From Agromyces marinus (GTDB lineage: Bacteria; Actinomycetota; Actinomycetes; Actinomycetales; Microbacteriaceae): 64,000 nucleotides of DNA. Shown one piece after another: positions 23,864-31,680 of this stretch. Position numbers and translations under genes: made by a program. The DNA lies in the NCBI RefSeq assembly GCF_021442325.1, contig NZ_CP087879.1:2728001-2792000 (forward strand), in the 5' to 3' direction. How positions within the stretch are numbered: the stretch's first letter is position 1; the number at the start of each line of letters is the position of its first letter. The notes below the pieces were generated by a model. It was not told the DNA's origin, made no database searches, and was given only the letters and a program-made list of their open reading frames with translations.

Positions 23864-25368
23864 GCGGGAACCTCCTCGCGGACGGCGGGTGCGTCCGCCT
23901 CCGCCTCGATGATGGCAGCGGATGCCGCGACGGGGCGCTTCGCCCGGTCGCGGTACGGGTCGGTGGTCAGCCAGAGCGCCGCGTAGATGCCCGCGCCGAG
24001 CACCGGACCGACGAGCGCCGAGAGGTCGGCACCGCCGAGCGCGGTCGAGATCGGGCCGACGAAGAGGGTGGTGTTCGCCGAGAGCACGGCCACCGTCATC
24101 GCGGCGACCATGGCGATCACGCCCGCCGGGAAGACGCCGCGGCGGTACCAGAACGGGCTGCCGGGCCGGGTGTCGTCGAGGGAGGCGCCGTCGTAGCGGT
24201 TGCGTCGGAGGACGATGTCGATCGCGTAGATCGAGACGAGCGGGCCGAACACGGTCACGGACAGTTCGAGCGACGCGCTGAGCGTGTCGAGGAAGCTCGG
24301 GGTGAGGAAGAGCACCCAGCCGGCGATCGCCGTCGAGGCCACCCCGGTGACGACGGTGGTCGCGGCCCGCGAGACGCGTGCTGCGAGGGCCTGCGCGTAG
24401 AAGCCCGTGGAGTAGGCGACCAGGACGTTGTTGGTGATGCTCGAGAGCACGATCATGCCGAGGAAGACCGGCGTGAACCACCCGGGCACGATCTCGCCGA
24501 TCGTCAGCTGCGGGTCGGTCATGTCGATGGCGGTGCCGGCGATGACGCCGAGGCCGCCGATGAGGACGGCCGGGAGGAATCCGCCGAGTGCGGTGCACCA
24601 GGCGACGGCGCGCTTCGAGACGTCCGCGGGGAGGTATCGGGCGTAGTCGGCGCCCGTGCCCCAGCTCAGCGGGCTGGATGCGACGATCGCGAACCCGAGC
24701 ATGACGAGTGCCCAGTGCTCGGCGACGGGCAGCGGCTCGGGGGCGTGGGCCCAGTCGGCTGCGCCGAACACGAACACCGCCAGGAGCACGAAGACCACGG
24801 CGAGCGCGGCCGAGAACCACGGTGCGAGGGCGAGGATCGTCGCGTGGCCGTACACGCCGATCACGAAGCTGAGCACGCCGATGACGGCGAGGGCGACCCA
24901 TTCACCTCCGGGCGGCAGGGTGATGCCGACATGGCCGAGCAGCGCGATCGCCGCGAGCGTCGCGAAGGCGACGTTGATGATCTCGTAGAAGACCCCGATG
25001 AGCACACCCAGCCCGGCGCCGAAGACCTTGTTGCCGCGGATGCCGAACATGGCGCGCATGATCGACACGCTGGGCGATCCCGAGGCGGGCCCGCTCACGG
25101 CGAGCCAGCCGACGAGCGCCCACCACAGGTTGCCGACGACGGTGATCACGAGCGCGTCGCGCAGCGGGAGGCCGAGCAGCACCAGGACGCCGCCCACGAC
25201 GAAGTAGAGGTAGCCGACGTTGGCCGACATCCACACCCAGAACAGGCCGGACGGGCGGCCGTGGCGTTCGGACGCCGGGATGTGCTCGGTGCCGTGGGTC
25301 TCGACGCGGCCGACGCGGTCGCGGTCGTCCGCGTGCTGCCGGGCCGGGTTCGGGGCGGTGCTGGTCAT
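23860..25368 (-). CDS. NCS1-family nucleobase/cytosine permease
   Basis: 502 residues with twelve hydrophobic helices. WVWMSANVGYLYFVVGG, SIMRAMFGIRGNKVFG and the SSPLSWGTGADYARYLP region are typical of nucleobase:cation symporter-1 proteins (CodB, PucI, Mhp1). It is the first gene of the operon and probably imports the substrate handled by the downstream deiminase and amidase: a purine, hydantoin, or guanidino compound. A GAGG ribosome site precedes the ATG. It is divergent from a TetR gene with a palindrome between them. Confidence 0.9.
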   Translation of the reverse strand: MTSTAPNPARQHADDRDRVGRVETHGTEHIPASERHGRPSGLFWVWMSANVGYLYFVVGGVLVLLGLPLRDALVITVVGNLWWALVGWLAVSGPASGSPSVSIMRAMFGIRGNKVFGAGLGVLIGVFYEIINVAFATLAAIALLGHVGITLPPGGEWVALAVIGVLSFVIGVYGHATILALAPWFSAALAVVFVLLAVFVFGAADWAHAPEPLPVAEHWALVMLGFAIVASSPLSWGTGADYARYLPADVSKRAVAWCTALGGFLPAVLIGGLGVIAGTAIDMTDPQLTIGEIVPGWFTPVFLGMIVLSSITNNVLVAYSTGFYAQALAARVSRAATTVVTGVASTAIAGWVLFLTPSFLDTLSASLELSVTVFGPLVSIYAIDIVLRRNRYDGASLDDTRPGSPFWYRRGVFPAGVIAMVAAMTVAVLSANTTLFVGPISTALGGADLSALVGPVLGAGIYAALWLTTDPYRDRAKRPVAASAAIIEAEADAPAVREEVPA

Positions 25369-25413
25369 GGGAACCTCATCGTTCGCGCTGGTGCCGTATC
25401 GATCGTCGGAGCC

Positions 25414-25440
25414 GATCGTGTATTGATCACACGATCAATA
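25414..25440. promoter_or_regulatory. Palindromic operator between permease and TetR genes
   Basis: TATTGATCACACGATCAATA (25421-25440) is a perfect inverted repeat with a 4-nt spacer; GATCGTGT (25414-25421) and ACACGATC (25429-25436) form a second, overlapping perfect pair. It lies in the 102-bp gap between divergent permease and TetR genes, beside the TetR promoter, and is the likely TetR binding site controlling both. Confidence 0.75.
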
Positions 25441-25455
25441 GGAGGCGAGAGTACA

Positions 25456-25461
25456 TAGACT
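25456..25461 (+). promoter_or_regulatory. -10 box TAGACT for TetR gene
   Basis: TAGACT ends nine bases before the ATG at 25471 and lies 15 bases after the palindrome, so bound repressor would block it. Confidence 0.4.
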
Positions 25462-25470
25462 GGCGGCACC

Positions 25471-26100
25471 ATGTCAACACCCGTCCGCACGCGCGCGTCG
25501 CGCAAGAGCCCCGCCGAGCGATCCGCCGAGATCGCCGACGCCGCGCGCCGGATCGCGCTCGAGAACGGGCTCGGGGCGGTCACGTTGCGCGCCGTCGCTG
25601 CGCGCGCGGGCGTCACGCCCGCACTCGTCGCGCACTACCGCCCCAGCATGGAGGCCCTGGTCGCCGAGACGTTCGAGGCCGTCGTCGCCGCCGAGCTCGC
25701 CGAGCTCGCGGACCTGCTCGCCGCGCACCCTGGCCCGGCGGAACGACTCGGTGCGCTCCTGGACACGCTGCTCGACGGCACGCGCGACGACGTCACGGTC
25801 ATCTGGGTCGAGGCGTACGCGATCGGGCGGGCGAACGAGGTGCTCGCGGCATCCGTCCGCGCTCAGATGGACGCCTGGCAGTCGCTCATCCGCGACGTCA
25901 TCGACGCCGGCGTCCTCGAGGCCGGGTTCCGGACCGCCGACGCCGCGGCGGCCGCATGGCAGCTGCTCGGCATGATCGACGGGCTCAACGCGCAGGCGCT
26001 CGTGCGCTGGGGCGACGCGGGCGCGCGCGGCTCGATGATCCACGGCGCGGTCGAGGGCATGCTCGGCCTCGAACCCGGGGCGCTCGGCACCGGGCGGTGA
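25471..26100 (+). CDS. TetR-family regulator of the deiminase/permease operon
   Basis: 209 residues. The N-terminal helix-turn-helix is SAEIADAARRIALENGLGAVT followed by LRAVAARAGVTPALVAHYRPS; the position normally held by Tyr-x-x-F reads VAHYRPSMEALV, as in BetI-like members. The C-terminal helical domain is the ligand-binding part (WVEAYAIGRANEVLAASVRAQ). It is divergent from the NCS1 permease operon with a 20-bp palindrome between, so local, auto-regulated control of guanidine or nucleobase use is likely. BetI-like control by a small cationic ligand is an inference. Confidence 0.85.
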   Translation: MSTPVRTRASRKSPAERSAEIADAARRIALENGLGAVTLRAVAARAGVTPALVAHYRPSMEALVAETFEAVVAAELAELADLLAAHPGPAERLGALLDTLLDGTRDDVTVIWVEAYAIGRANEVLAASVRAQMDAWQSLIRDVIDAGVLEAGFRTADAAAAAWQLLGMIDGLNAQALVRWGDAGARGSMIHGAVEGMLGLEPGALGTGR

Positions 26101-26187
26101 TCCCATCCGGCTCCGCCGGGACTCGCGCGGCCCGCGATGTCGGATGCCGCGACTAGCGTTGCAGCACGACGACGCGGAAGGAGCCCG

Positions 26188-29100
26188 ATGTACCTGTCCG
26201 GCGGCACGGTGATCACGAGTGCGAGCGACCTGAAGAAGGCATCCGAGTGCGAGTTCGCGTTCCTGCGCGAACTCGACGTCAAGCTCGGTCGCGAGACCCG
26301 GTTCGAACCCGTGGCCGACGCCATGCTCGAACGCGCCGGGCGGATGGGCGATGCGCACGAACTGCGCGTGCTCGAGCGGTACCGGGCCGAGTTCGGCGAC
26401 GGCGTCGTCGAGATCGAGCGACCCGACCTGCGCGACGCCGCGCAGCTCGAGGCCGCCGTCGCCGCCACGCGCGCCGCGTTCGCGTCGGAGGCCCCGGTCG
26501 TGTTCCAGGCGACGTTCGTCGACGACGGCTTCGTGGGCTTCGCCGACTTCATCGTGCGCCAGCCCGACGGCCGGTACCTGGTGCAGGATTCGAAGCTCGC
26601 CCGGCGGGCCCGCGTGACGGCCCTGCTGCAGCTCGCCGCCTATGCGGGGCAGTTGCGCCGCATGGGCGTGGCCTGCGCCGACACGGTCGAGCTGCTGCTC
26701 GGCGACGGGACGACGAGCTCCCACCCGCTCGCCGACATCGAGCCCGTGTTCCTGCTCCGGCGCGAGCGCCTGCGCCGGATCGTGGCGGAGCGTCTCGCCG
26801 ACGACGCTCCGGTCGAGTGGGGCGATCCGCGCTACCTGGTCGACGGTCGCTGCCCGACGTGCGACCTCGAGGTGCAGGCCAACCGCGACCTCCTACTCGT
26901 CGCCGGGCTCCGCATCACCCAGCGCGCGCACTTCCACGACGCGGGCATCACGACCATCGACGACCTCGCCGCCTCGACGGGTGCCGTCGACGGCGTCATG
27001 GAGGCCACGCTCGACGGGCTGCGCGTGCAGGCCCGCCTGCAGCTCGCCGCCGAGGCGGCGGAACGCGAGGCCGAGGCGTCGGGCGCCCGGTCCCCCGACG
27101 ACCCGCCGCTGCCGCCGCCGGTCGAGGTGCGCGAACCGGGAGCGCTCGCCGCCATCCCCGAGCCGTCGGCCGGCGACCTGTTCTTCGACTTCGAGGGCGA
27201 TCCGCTCTACACCGAGGGCGCCGCGACCGAGTGGGGGCTCGACTACCTGTTCGGCATGATCGACGTCGATGAGGGCTTCACGCCGATCTGGGCGCACTCG
27301 TTCGCCGAAGAGCGCGATGCGCTCCTGGCCTTCCTCGACCTCGTGCGGGAGCGCCGCCGGCGATTCCCCGACCTGCACATCTACCACTACGCCAGCTACG
27401 AACGCACCCACCTGACCTCGATCGCCGCCCGACACGGCGTCGGCGAGGCCGAGGTCGACCAACTGCTCGCCGACGGCGTGCTCGTCGACCTCTACCCGAT
27501 CGTCAAGCGTGCAGTGCGCGTCGGCAGCCGGTCCTACTCGATCAAGAAGCTCGAGCCGCTCTACATGGGCGACGAACTCCGAGAGGCCGACGTGAAGTCG
27601 GGCGGCGACTCGATCCTCGAGTACGTCCGGGCCTGCGAGCTGCGCGCGACGGGCGGGATCGACCCGGAGTCCGGCCTCGAGGGCGCCGCCGCGGCGCAGC
27701 TCGTGCTCGACGACCTCGCGGAGTACAACCGCTACGACTGCGTCTCCACGCTCCGGCTGCGCGACTGGCTCCTCGCACTCGCGGGCCGTCACGGGGTCGC
27801 CCCGGTCCCCGCGCTGCTGCTCGCCGAGCCCACGGGAAAGCAGTACGAATCGAGTCCCCTCGCGGGCGAACTCGCGCGACTGGCCGGCTCCGCCGACGAC
27901 CGGCGCGGCGATGACGACCGCACGGCGCTCGCCCTCGCCTCTGCCGCGATCGATTACCACGACCGCGAACTCAAGACGTTCTGGTGGGGTCACTTCTTCC
28001 GCGTCGAGCAACCGCTCGAGGCGTGGGAGGACCACCGCGACGTGCTCGTCGTCGACCCGCAGCGCACCGTCGTCCTGCATGACTGGTACCGCGAGGGCAG
28101 GCAGCAGTTCGATCGTCGCGAGCTGCTCCTGCGCGGGCGAGTGGCGCCGGGCTCGCGATTCGGTCCGGGCGCCGAGCTCTACCTGCTCTACGACTGGCCC
28201 GCCCCGTTCCCCTCGTTCACCCGGCGTCCGGGTTCCCGCGCGTGGGCGAAGGCCGTCGTGCTCGAGTCCACGCCCGACGGCGTCCGCATCGAGGAGCGCG
28301 CGACCGTCGAGCAGACCTGGCGCGACCTCCCCTTCGCGCTCGTGCCGGGCAACCCGCCGCCGGCCGGCAGGCAGAAGTCGGCGATCGCCGAGTGGGCGAA
28401 GCCGCTGGTCGACCTGCATCCGCGCCGGCCGCACGATCCCGCGACCGACCTGTTGCGCAGGCTCCCGCCCCGAACCCGGTCCGGTGCGCTCGCACCCCTC
28501 GCCGAGCACGACTACATCGGAGCGCTCGTCAGGTCCCTCGGCGACCTCGACCGCTCCTACCTGGCCGTCCAGGGTCCGCCCGGCACCGGCAAGACCTACG
28601 TCGCCTCCCGCGTCATCGCGCGACTGGTCGGCCATCACGGGTGGCGGGTCGGGGTCGTCGCGCAGTCGCACGCCGTCGTCGAGCACCTCCTCGACGCGGT
28701 GATCGCGGCAGGGCTCGATCCCGCCCGGGTCGCGAAGGCCCCCAAGGAGCGTGGCGACGGCACCGCGCACGGCTGGACGGCCATCGAGAAGACCGGCGCC
28801 GCCGCGTACATCGCCGCGAACCGCGACCGCGGGTTCGTGTTCGGCGGCACCGCCTGGGACTTCGCCAACACCGACCGGGTCGGTCGCCGCGAGCTCGACC
28901 TCCTGGTCGTCGACGAGGCCGGCCAGTTCTCGCTCGCCTCGACGATCGCCGCATCGGTCGCCGCCCAGCGGCTGCTGCTGCTCGGCGATCCGCAGCAGCT
29001 GCCCCAGGTCAGCCAGGGCACGCACCCGGAACCCGTCGACATGTCCGCCCTCGGATGGATCGCCGACGGCCACGACGTGCTCCCCCGCGAGTACGGCTAC

Positions 29101-29838
29101 TTCCTCGCGGAGAGCCGGCGCATGCACCCGGCGCTGGCGGCATCCGTCTCGGAGCTCTCGTACGAGGGCGAGCTCGCATCGCACCCCGGCGCGGCGCTGC
29201 GCTCGGTCGAGGGCGTCGATCCCGGACTCGTCCCGGTGCCGGTCGCGCACGAGGGCAACACGACCGAGTCGGTCGAAGAGGCCGCCGAGGTCGTGCGGCT
29301 CGCGACCTCGCTCATGGGGCGTGCGTTCACCGATCTCCACTCCGGGGCGGGCGAACCCGCAGTGGCAGCCCCTCGCCCGATCGACCAACGCGACCTGATC
29401 GTCGTCACGCCGTACAACGCGCAGCTGGCCGTCGTGCGCGACGCGCTCGACCGGGCGGGCCTCACCGAGGTGCCCGTCGGCACCGTCGACAAGTTCCAGG
29501 GCCAGGAGGCCGCGATCGTGATCGTGTCGCTCGCCGCATCCTCCGCAGCGGTGGCGCCGCGCGGTGTGGAGTTCCTGCTGCTGAAGAACCGGCTGAATGT
29601 GGCCGTGTCGCGCGGCCAGGTCGCCGCGTACGTCGTGCATTCGCCCGGACTGCTCGACGCGCTCCCGCGCACCCCGCAGGGCGTCGCGCAGCTCAGCGCC
29701 TTCGCACGGTTGGTGAACGCCGAGCTCCCCGACCCGGGCGGGCCCGGCGCGGCGGCACCGCACGAGGACGGGCCCAGCCGCGCGGCGCCCGGCACGGGGG
29801 CGCCGCGGCTGGGAGCCTCGCACAGGATACCCGCGTAG
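26188..29838 (+). CDS. TM0106-family RecB-like nuclease fused to SF1 helicase
   Basis: 1216 residues with AAGGAG before the ATG at 26188. Three enzymatic parts are seen: a RecB/Cas4-like PD-(D/E)xK nuclease (DGRYLVQDSKLARRA near residue 130), an RNase H-like DEDD exonuclease (LFFDFEGDPLY near 333, HYASYERTHL, and EYNRYDCVSTLRLRDWL near 512), and a Upf1/Dna2-type SF1 helicase (GPPGTGKTYVASR near 797, LVVDEAGQFS near 907, GTVDKFQGQEA near 1100, LNVAVSRGQV). CPTCDLE may be part of an Fe-S or zinc site with other cysteines. It probably processes DNA or RNA ends in repair. Its stop is ten bases before the glutaredoxin gene. Confidence 0.92.
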   Translation: MYLSGGTVITSASDLKKASECEFAFLRELDVKLGRETRFEPVADAMLERAGRMGDAHELRVLERYRAEFGDGVVEIERPDLRDAAQLEAAVAATRAAFASEAPVVFQATFVDDGFVGFADFIVRQPDGRYLVQDSKLARRARVTALLQLAAYAGQLRRMGVACADTVELLLGDGTTSSHPLADIEPVFLLRRERLRRIVAERLADDAPVEWGDPRYLVDGRCPTCDLEVQANRDLLLVAGLRITQRAHFHDAGITTIDDLAASTGAVDGVMEATLDGLRVQARLQLAAEAAEREAEASGARSPDDPPLPPPVEVREPGALAAIPEPSAGDLFFDFEGDPLYTEGAATEWGLDYLFGMIDVDEGFTPIWAHSFAEERDALLAFLDLVRERRRRFPDLHIYHYASYERTHLTSIAARHGVGEAEVDQLLADGVLVDLYPIVKRAVRVGSRSYSIKKLEPLYMGDELREADVKSGGDSILEYVRACELRATGGIDPESGLEGAAAAQLVLDDLAEYNRYDCVSTLRLRDWLLALAGRHGVAPVPALLLAEPTGKQYESSPLAGELARLAGSADDRRGDDDRTALALASAAIDYHDRELKTFWWGHFFRVEQPLEAWEDHRDVLVVDPQRTVVLHDWYREGRQQFDRRELLLRGRVAPGSRFGPGAELYLLYDWPAPFPSFTRRPGSRAWAKAVVLESTPDGVRIEERATVEQTWRDLPFALVPGNPPPAGRQKSAIAEWAKPLVDLHPRRPHDPATDLLRRLPPRTRSGALAPLAEHDYIGALVRSLGDLDRSYLAVQGPPGTGKTYVASRVIARLVGHHGWRVGVVAQSHAVVEHLLDAVIAAGLDPARVAKAPKERGDGTAHGWTAIEKTGAAAYIAANRDRGFVFGGTAWDFANTDRVGRRELDLLVVDEAGQFSLASTIAASVAAQRLLLLGDPQQLPQVSQGTHPEPVDMSALGWIADGHDVLPREYGYFLAESRRMHPALAASVSELSYEGELASHPGAALRSVEGVDPGLVPVPVAHEGNTTESVEEAAEVVRLATSLMGRAFTDLHSGAGEPAVAAPRPIDQRDLIVVTPYNAQLAVVRDALDRAGLTEVPVGTVDKFQGQEAAIVIVSLAASSAAVAPRGVEFLLLKNRLNVAVSRGQVAAYVVHSPGLLDALPRTPQGVAQLSAFARLVNAELPDPGGPGAAAPHEDGPSRAAPGTGAPRLGASHRIPA

Positions 29839-29841
29839 GTT
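29836..29841 (+). promoter_or_regulatory. -10 box TAGGTT for leaderless glutaredoxin gene
   Basis: TAGGTT overlaps the helicase stop codon and ends six bases before the ATG at 29848, which suggests an independent, leaderless transcript. Confidence 0.45.
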
Positions 29842-29847
29842 ATCCGT

Positions 29848-30123
29848 ATGACGACCCCCGCAACCGACCTGAACCCCGCCCGCATCACCATGTACGGCGC
29901 CGAGTGGTGCGGCGACTGCCGCCGCTCGAAGGCACTGCTCGACCGACGCGGCGTGGACTACGAGTACGTCGACCTCGCGGTCGTCGCCGACGGCGCCGAC
30001 CGCGCGAAGGCCATCTCGGGTCGCACGAACATCCCCGTCGTCGTCTTCCCCGACGGCACCCACTTCACCGAGCCCAGCGACGCCGAGCTCAGCGCGAAGC
30101 TCGACGAGGCCGCAGCGGCCTGA
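29848..30123 (+). CDS. Glutaredoxin / mycoredoxin-like protein
   Basis: 91 residues. The thioredoxin-fold active site is GAEWCGDCRRSKALLDRRG, with CxxC (C-G-D-C) at about residues 21-24, and the cis-proline is in GRTNIPVVVFPDG. The sequence type is that of actinobacterial glutaredoxin-like proteins which use mycothiol or thioredoxin reductase to reduce disulfides or mixed thiols. It may be expressed alone or by readthrough from the helicase gene. Confidence 0.88.
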   Translation: MTTPATDLNPARITMYGAEWCGDCRRSKALLDRRGVDYEYVDLAVVADGADRAKAISGRTNIPVVVFPDGTHFTEPSDAELSAKLDEAAAA

Positions 30124-30129
30124 GCCCGG

Positions 30130-30151
30130 CGGGGCCCGGATGCGGGCCCCG
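30130..30151. terminator. Hairpin terminator, 9-bp GC stem
   Basis: CGGGGCCCG (30130-30138) pairs with CGGGCCCCG (30143-30151) around a GATG loop, seven bases after the glutaredoxin stop and before the convergent luciferase-like gene end. It likely serves both directions. Confidence 0.75.
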
Positions 30152-30165
30152 TCCCTCGTCTGCGG

Positions 30166-31167
30166 CTACGCGAGCGCCGGCATGACCTCGCGCTCGAACA
30201 ACTCGAACCCGGACCGGTCGTACGCGAGCTCCGGGAAGTAGTGGATCGCATAGCCGAGGCCGCGCTCGCGCATCTCGAGGAGCCGTTCGACCACCTGCTC
30301 CGGCGTGCCGACCGCGATCGCGATGTCAGACCGGAACTCGTGGATGAACTTGGCGGCCGCGGCGCGACCGGCGTACCGGGCGACCCGCTCCTCGATCGCG
30401 ACGAGACGCCGGTCCACGTCGGCGGCGTCCTCGCCGACCACGGTGTTGAAGTTCGCGCTCCGCACGATCGACCCGAAATCGCGGCCGAGCCGATCGGTGT
30501 GCCCGCGCAGCACCTCGCTCTTGCGGCTGAACTCCTCCGGGCCGCCGTAGAAGTTGGTGTACGCCGCGTACTTCGCCGCGATCTTCAGCGTGACCTTCTC
30601 ACCGCCGCCGGCGACCCACATCGGGATCCCTCCGGCCTGCAACGGCTGCGGCTGCACGATCGCACCCTCGACGCGGAAGAACTCGCCGTCCAGGCTCGCG
30701 GTGCCCGTCGTCCACGCCTGGTGCATGATCTCCACGCCTTCGCGGAGCATGCGGAGCCGCTCGGGCGCGTGCGGGAACCCGTACCCGTACGCGCGCCACT
30801 CGTGCTCGTACCATCCGGCGCCGATGCCCATCTCGAGGCGTCCCCCCGAGACGACGTCGACGGTGGCCGCGACCTTCGCGAGGTAGACGGGGTTGCGGTA
30901 CGGCAGGCAGGTGCACATCTGCCCCAGGCGCACGCGCGAGGTCGAGGCGGCGTACGCAGCCATGAGCGACCACGCCTCGTGGGTCGCCTCCGACTCGCTC
31001 GGCACGGGCACGGTGTGGAAGTGGTCGTACACCCAGATCGACTCCCACGGGGAGCCGACGCGGTCGACGTACGCCGCCAGGCCGTGCATCGTGGCCCAGT
31101 GCTCCGCGGGCTCGATGCCGACCAGGTCGTGACGCCAGCCCTGGGGGATGAAGGTTCCGAAGCGCAT
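30166..31167 (-). CDS. F420-type LLM (luciferase-like) oxidoreductase
   Basis: 333 residues forming a luciferase-like TIM barrel. IWVYDHFHTVP, RVRLGQMCTCLPYRNPVYLAK, VDVVSGGRLEMGIGAGWYEHEW and GIPMWVAGGGEKVTLKIAAKY are the motifs of the F420-dependent LLM group common in actinobacteria. It probably transfers hydride between a substrate and reduced coenzyme F420; FMN use cannot be excluded. A TAGGCT box six bases before the ATG marks a leaderless start. It stands between terminators and is divergent from a gene of unknown function. Confidence 0.87.
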   Translation of the reverse strand: MRFGTFIPQGWRHDLVGIEPAEHWATMHGLAAYVDRVGSPWESIWVYDHFHTVPVPSESEATHEAWSLMAAYAASTSRVRLGQMCTCLPYRNPVYLAKVAATVDVVSGGRLEMGIGAGWYEHEWRAYGYGFPHAPERLRMLREGVEIMHQAWTTGTASLDGEFFRVEGAIVQPQPLQAGGIPMWVAGGGEKVTLKIAAKYAAYTNFYGGPEEFSRKSEVLRGHTDRLGRDFGSIVRSANFNTVVGEDAADVDRRLVAIEERVARYAGRAAAAKFIHEFRSDIAIAVGTPEQVVERLLEMRERGLGYAIHYFPELAYDRSGFELFEREVMPALA

Positions 31168-31173
31168 GGCGCA

Positions 31174-31179
31174 AGCCTA
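31174..31179 (-). promoter_or_regulatory. -10 box TAGGCT for leaderless LLM gene
   Basis: On the minus strand TAGGCT ends six bases before the ATG at 31167. Confidence 0.5.
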
Positions 31180-31228
31180 TTGCCGGTGATTCAGCGCCAG
31201 CACTGATGCCACCGGGCAGCGCGGCCCG

Positions 31229-31234
31229 TAGCGT
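31229..31234 (+). promoter_or_regulatory. -10 box TAGCGT for 31243 gene
   Basis: TAGCGT ends eight bases before the ATG at 31243, with no ribosome site between. Confidence 0.4.
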
Positions 31235-31242
31235 CGGCGAAC

Positions 31243-31653
31243 ATGACCCACACCATCGACCACGCGCACATCCACGTCGGGGATCTCTCCGCGGTCGCCA
31301 TCTCGACGGGCGGCGTCCGGGTCATCCGCCTGACCGGCACGGCCTCGTGCCCGAGCGAGCTGTGGCGGGTCGACGTCCTCCCGTGCCGACCTCCGGCCGG
31401 CGGCGGCCGCGGCGCGCGCCTGGCCCTCGAACTCCGGTCGGCCCCGCCGCGGCGGCGGGGCCGCTTCCGCGCGGTCACCGTCCCGTTCGAGGCCATCATC
31501 GAGGACGGCCGGACCGAGGAGCTCGAGGTGCGCCTCGAGTGCCAGCCCGCGATCATCCTGCCCGTCGTCGAGGCCGACAACTCGTTCGGGTCGGGCGCGA
31601 AGCAGCGCACGCCGCACCTGGCCCGGCCGATGCGCCCCGCGTTCGCGATCTGA
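31243..31653 (+). CDS. Unknown small soluble protein
   Basis: 136 residues, no family recognised. It is rich in beta-type segments (GDLSAVAISTGGVRVIRLTG, EELEVRLECQPAIILPVVEA) and has a central Arg/Gly-rich basic stretch (PPAGGGRGARLALELRSAPP, RRRGRFRAVTV). Three cysteines are spread out, with no metal-site spacing. There is no signal peptide or membrane segment. It is divergent from the F420-type oxidoreductase and ends 27 bases before the end of the baeRF11 gene. Confidence 0.55.
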   Translation: MTHTIDHAHIHVGDLSAVAISTGGVRVIRLTGTASCPSELWRVDVLPCRPPAGGGRGARLALELRSAPPRRRGRFRAVTVPFEAIIEDGRTEELEVRLECQPAIILPVVEADNSFGSGAKQRTPHLARPMRPAFAI

Positions 31654-31680
31654 GCCGCGCCCGCGATCCGGTCCGCGCCG

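Noticed and set aside
26893-30063. Minus-strand frame of 1056 codons
   Set aside because: Antisense shadow of the well-supported nuclease-helicase gene.
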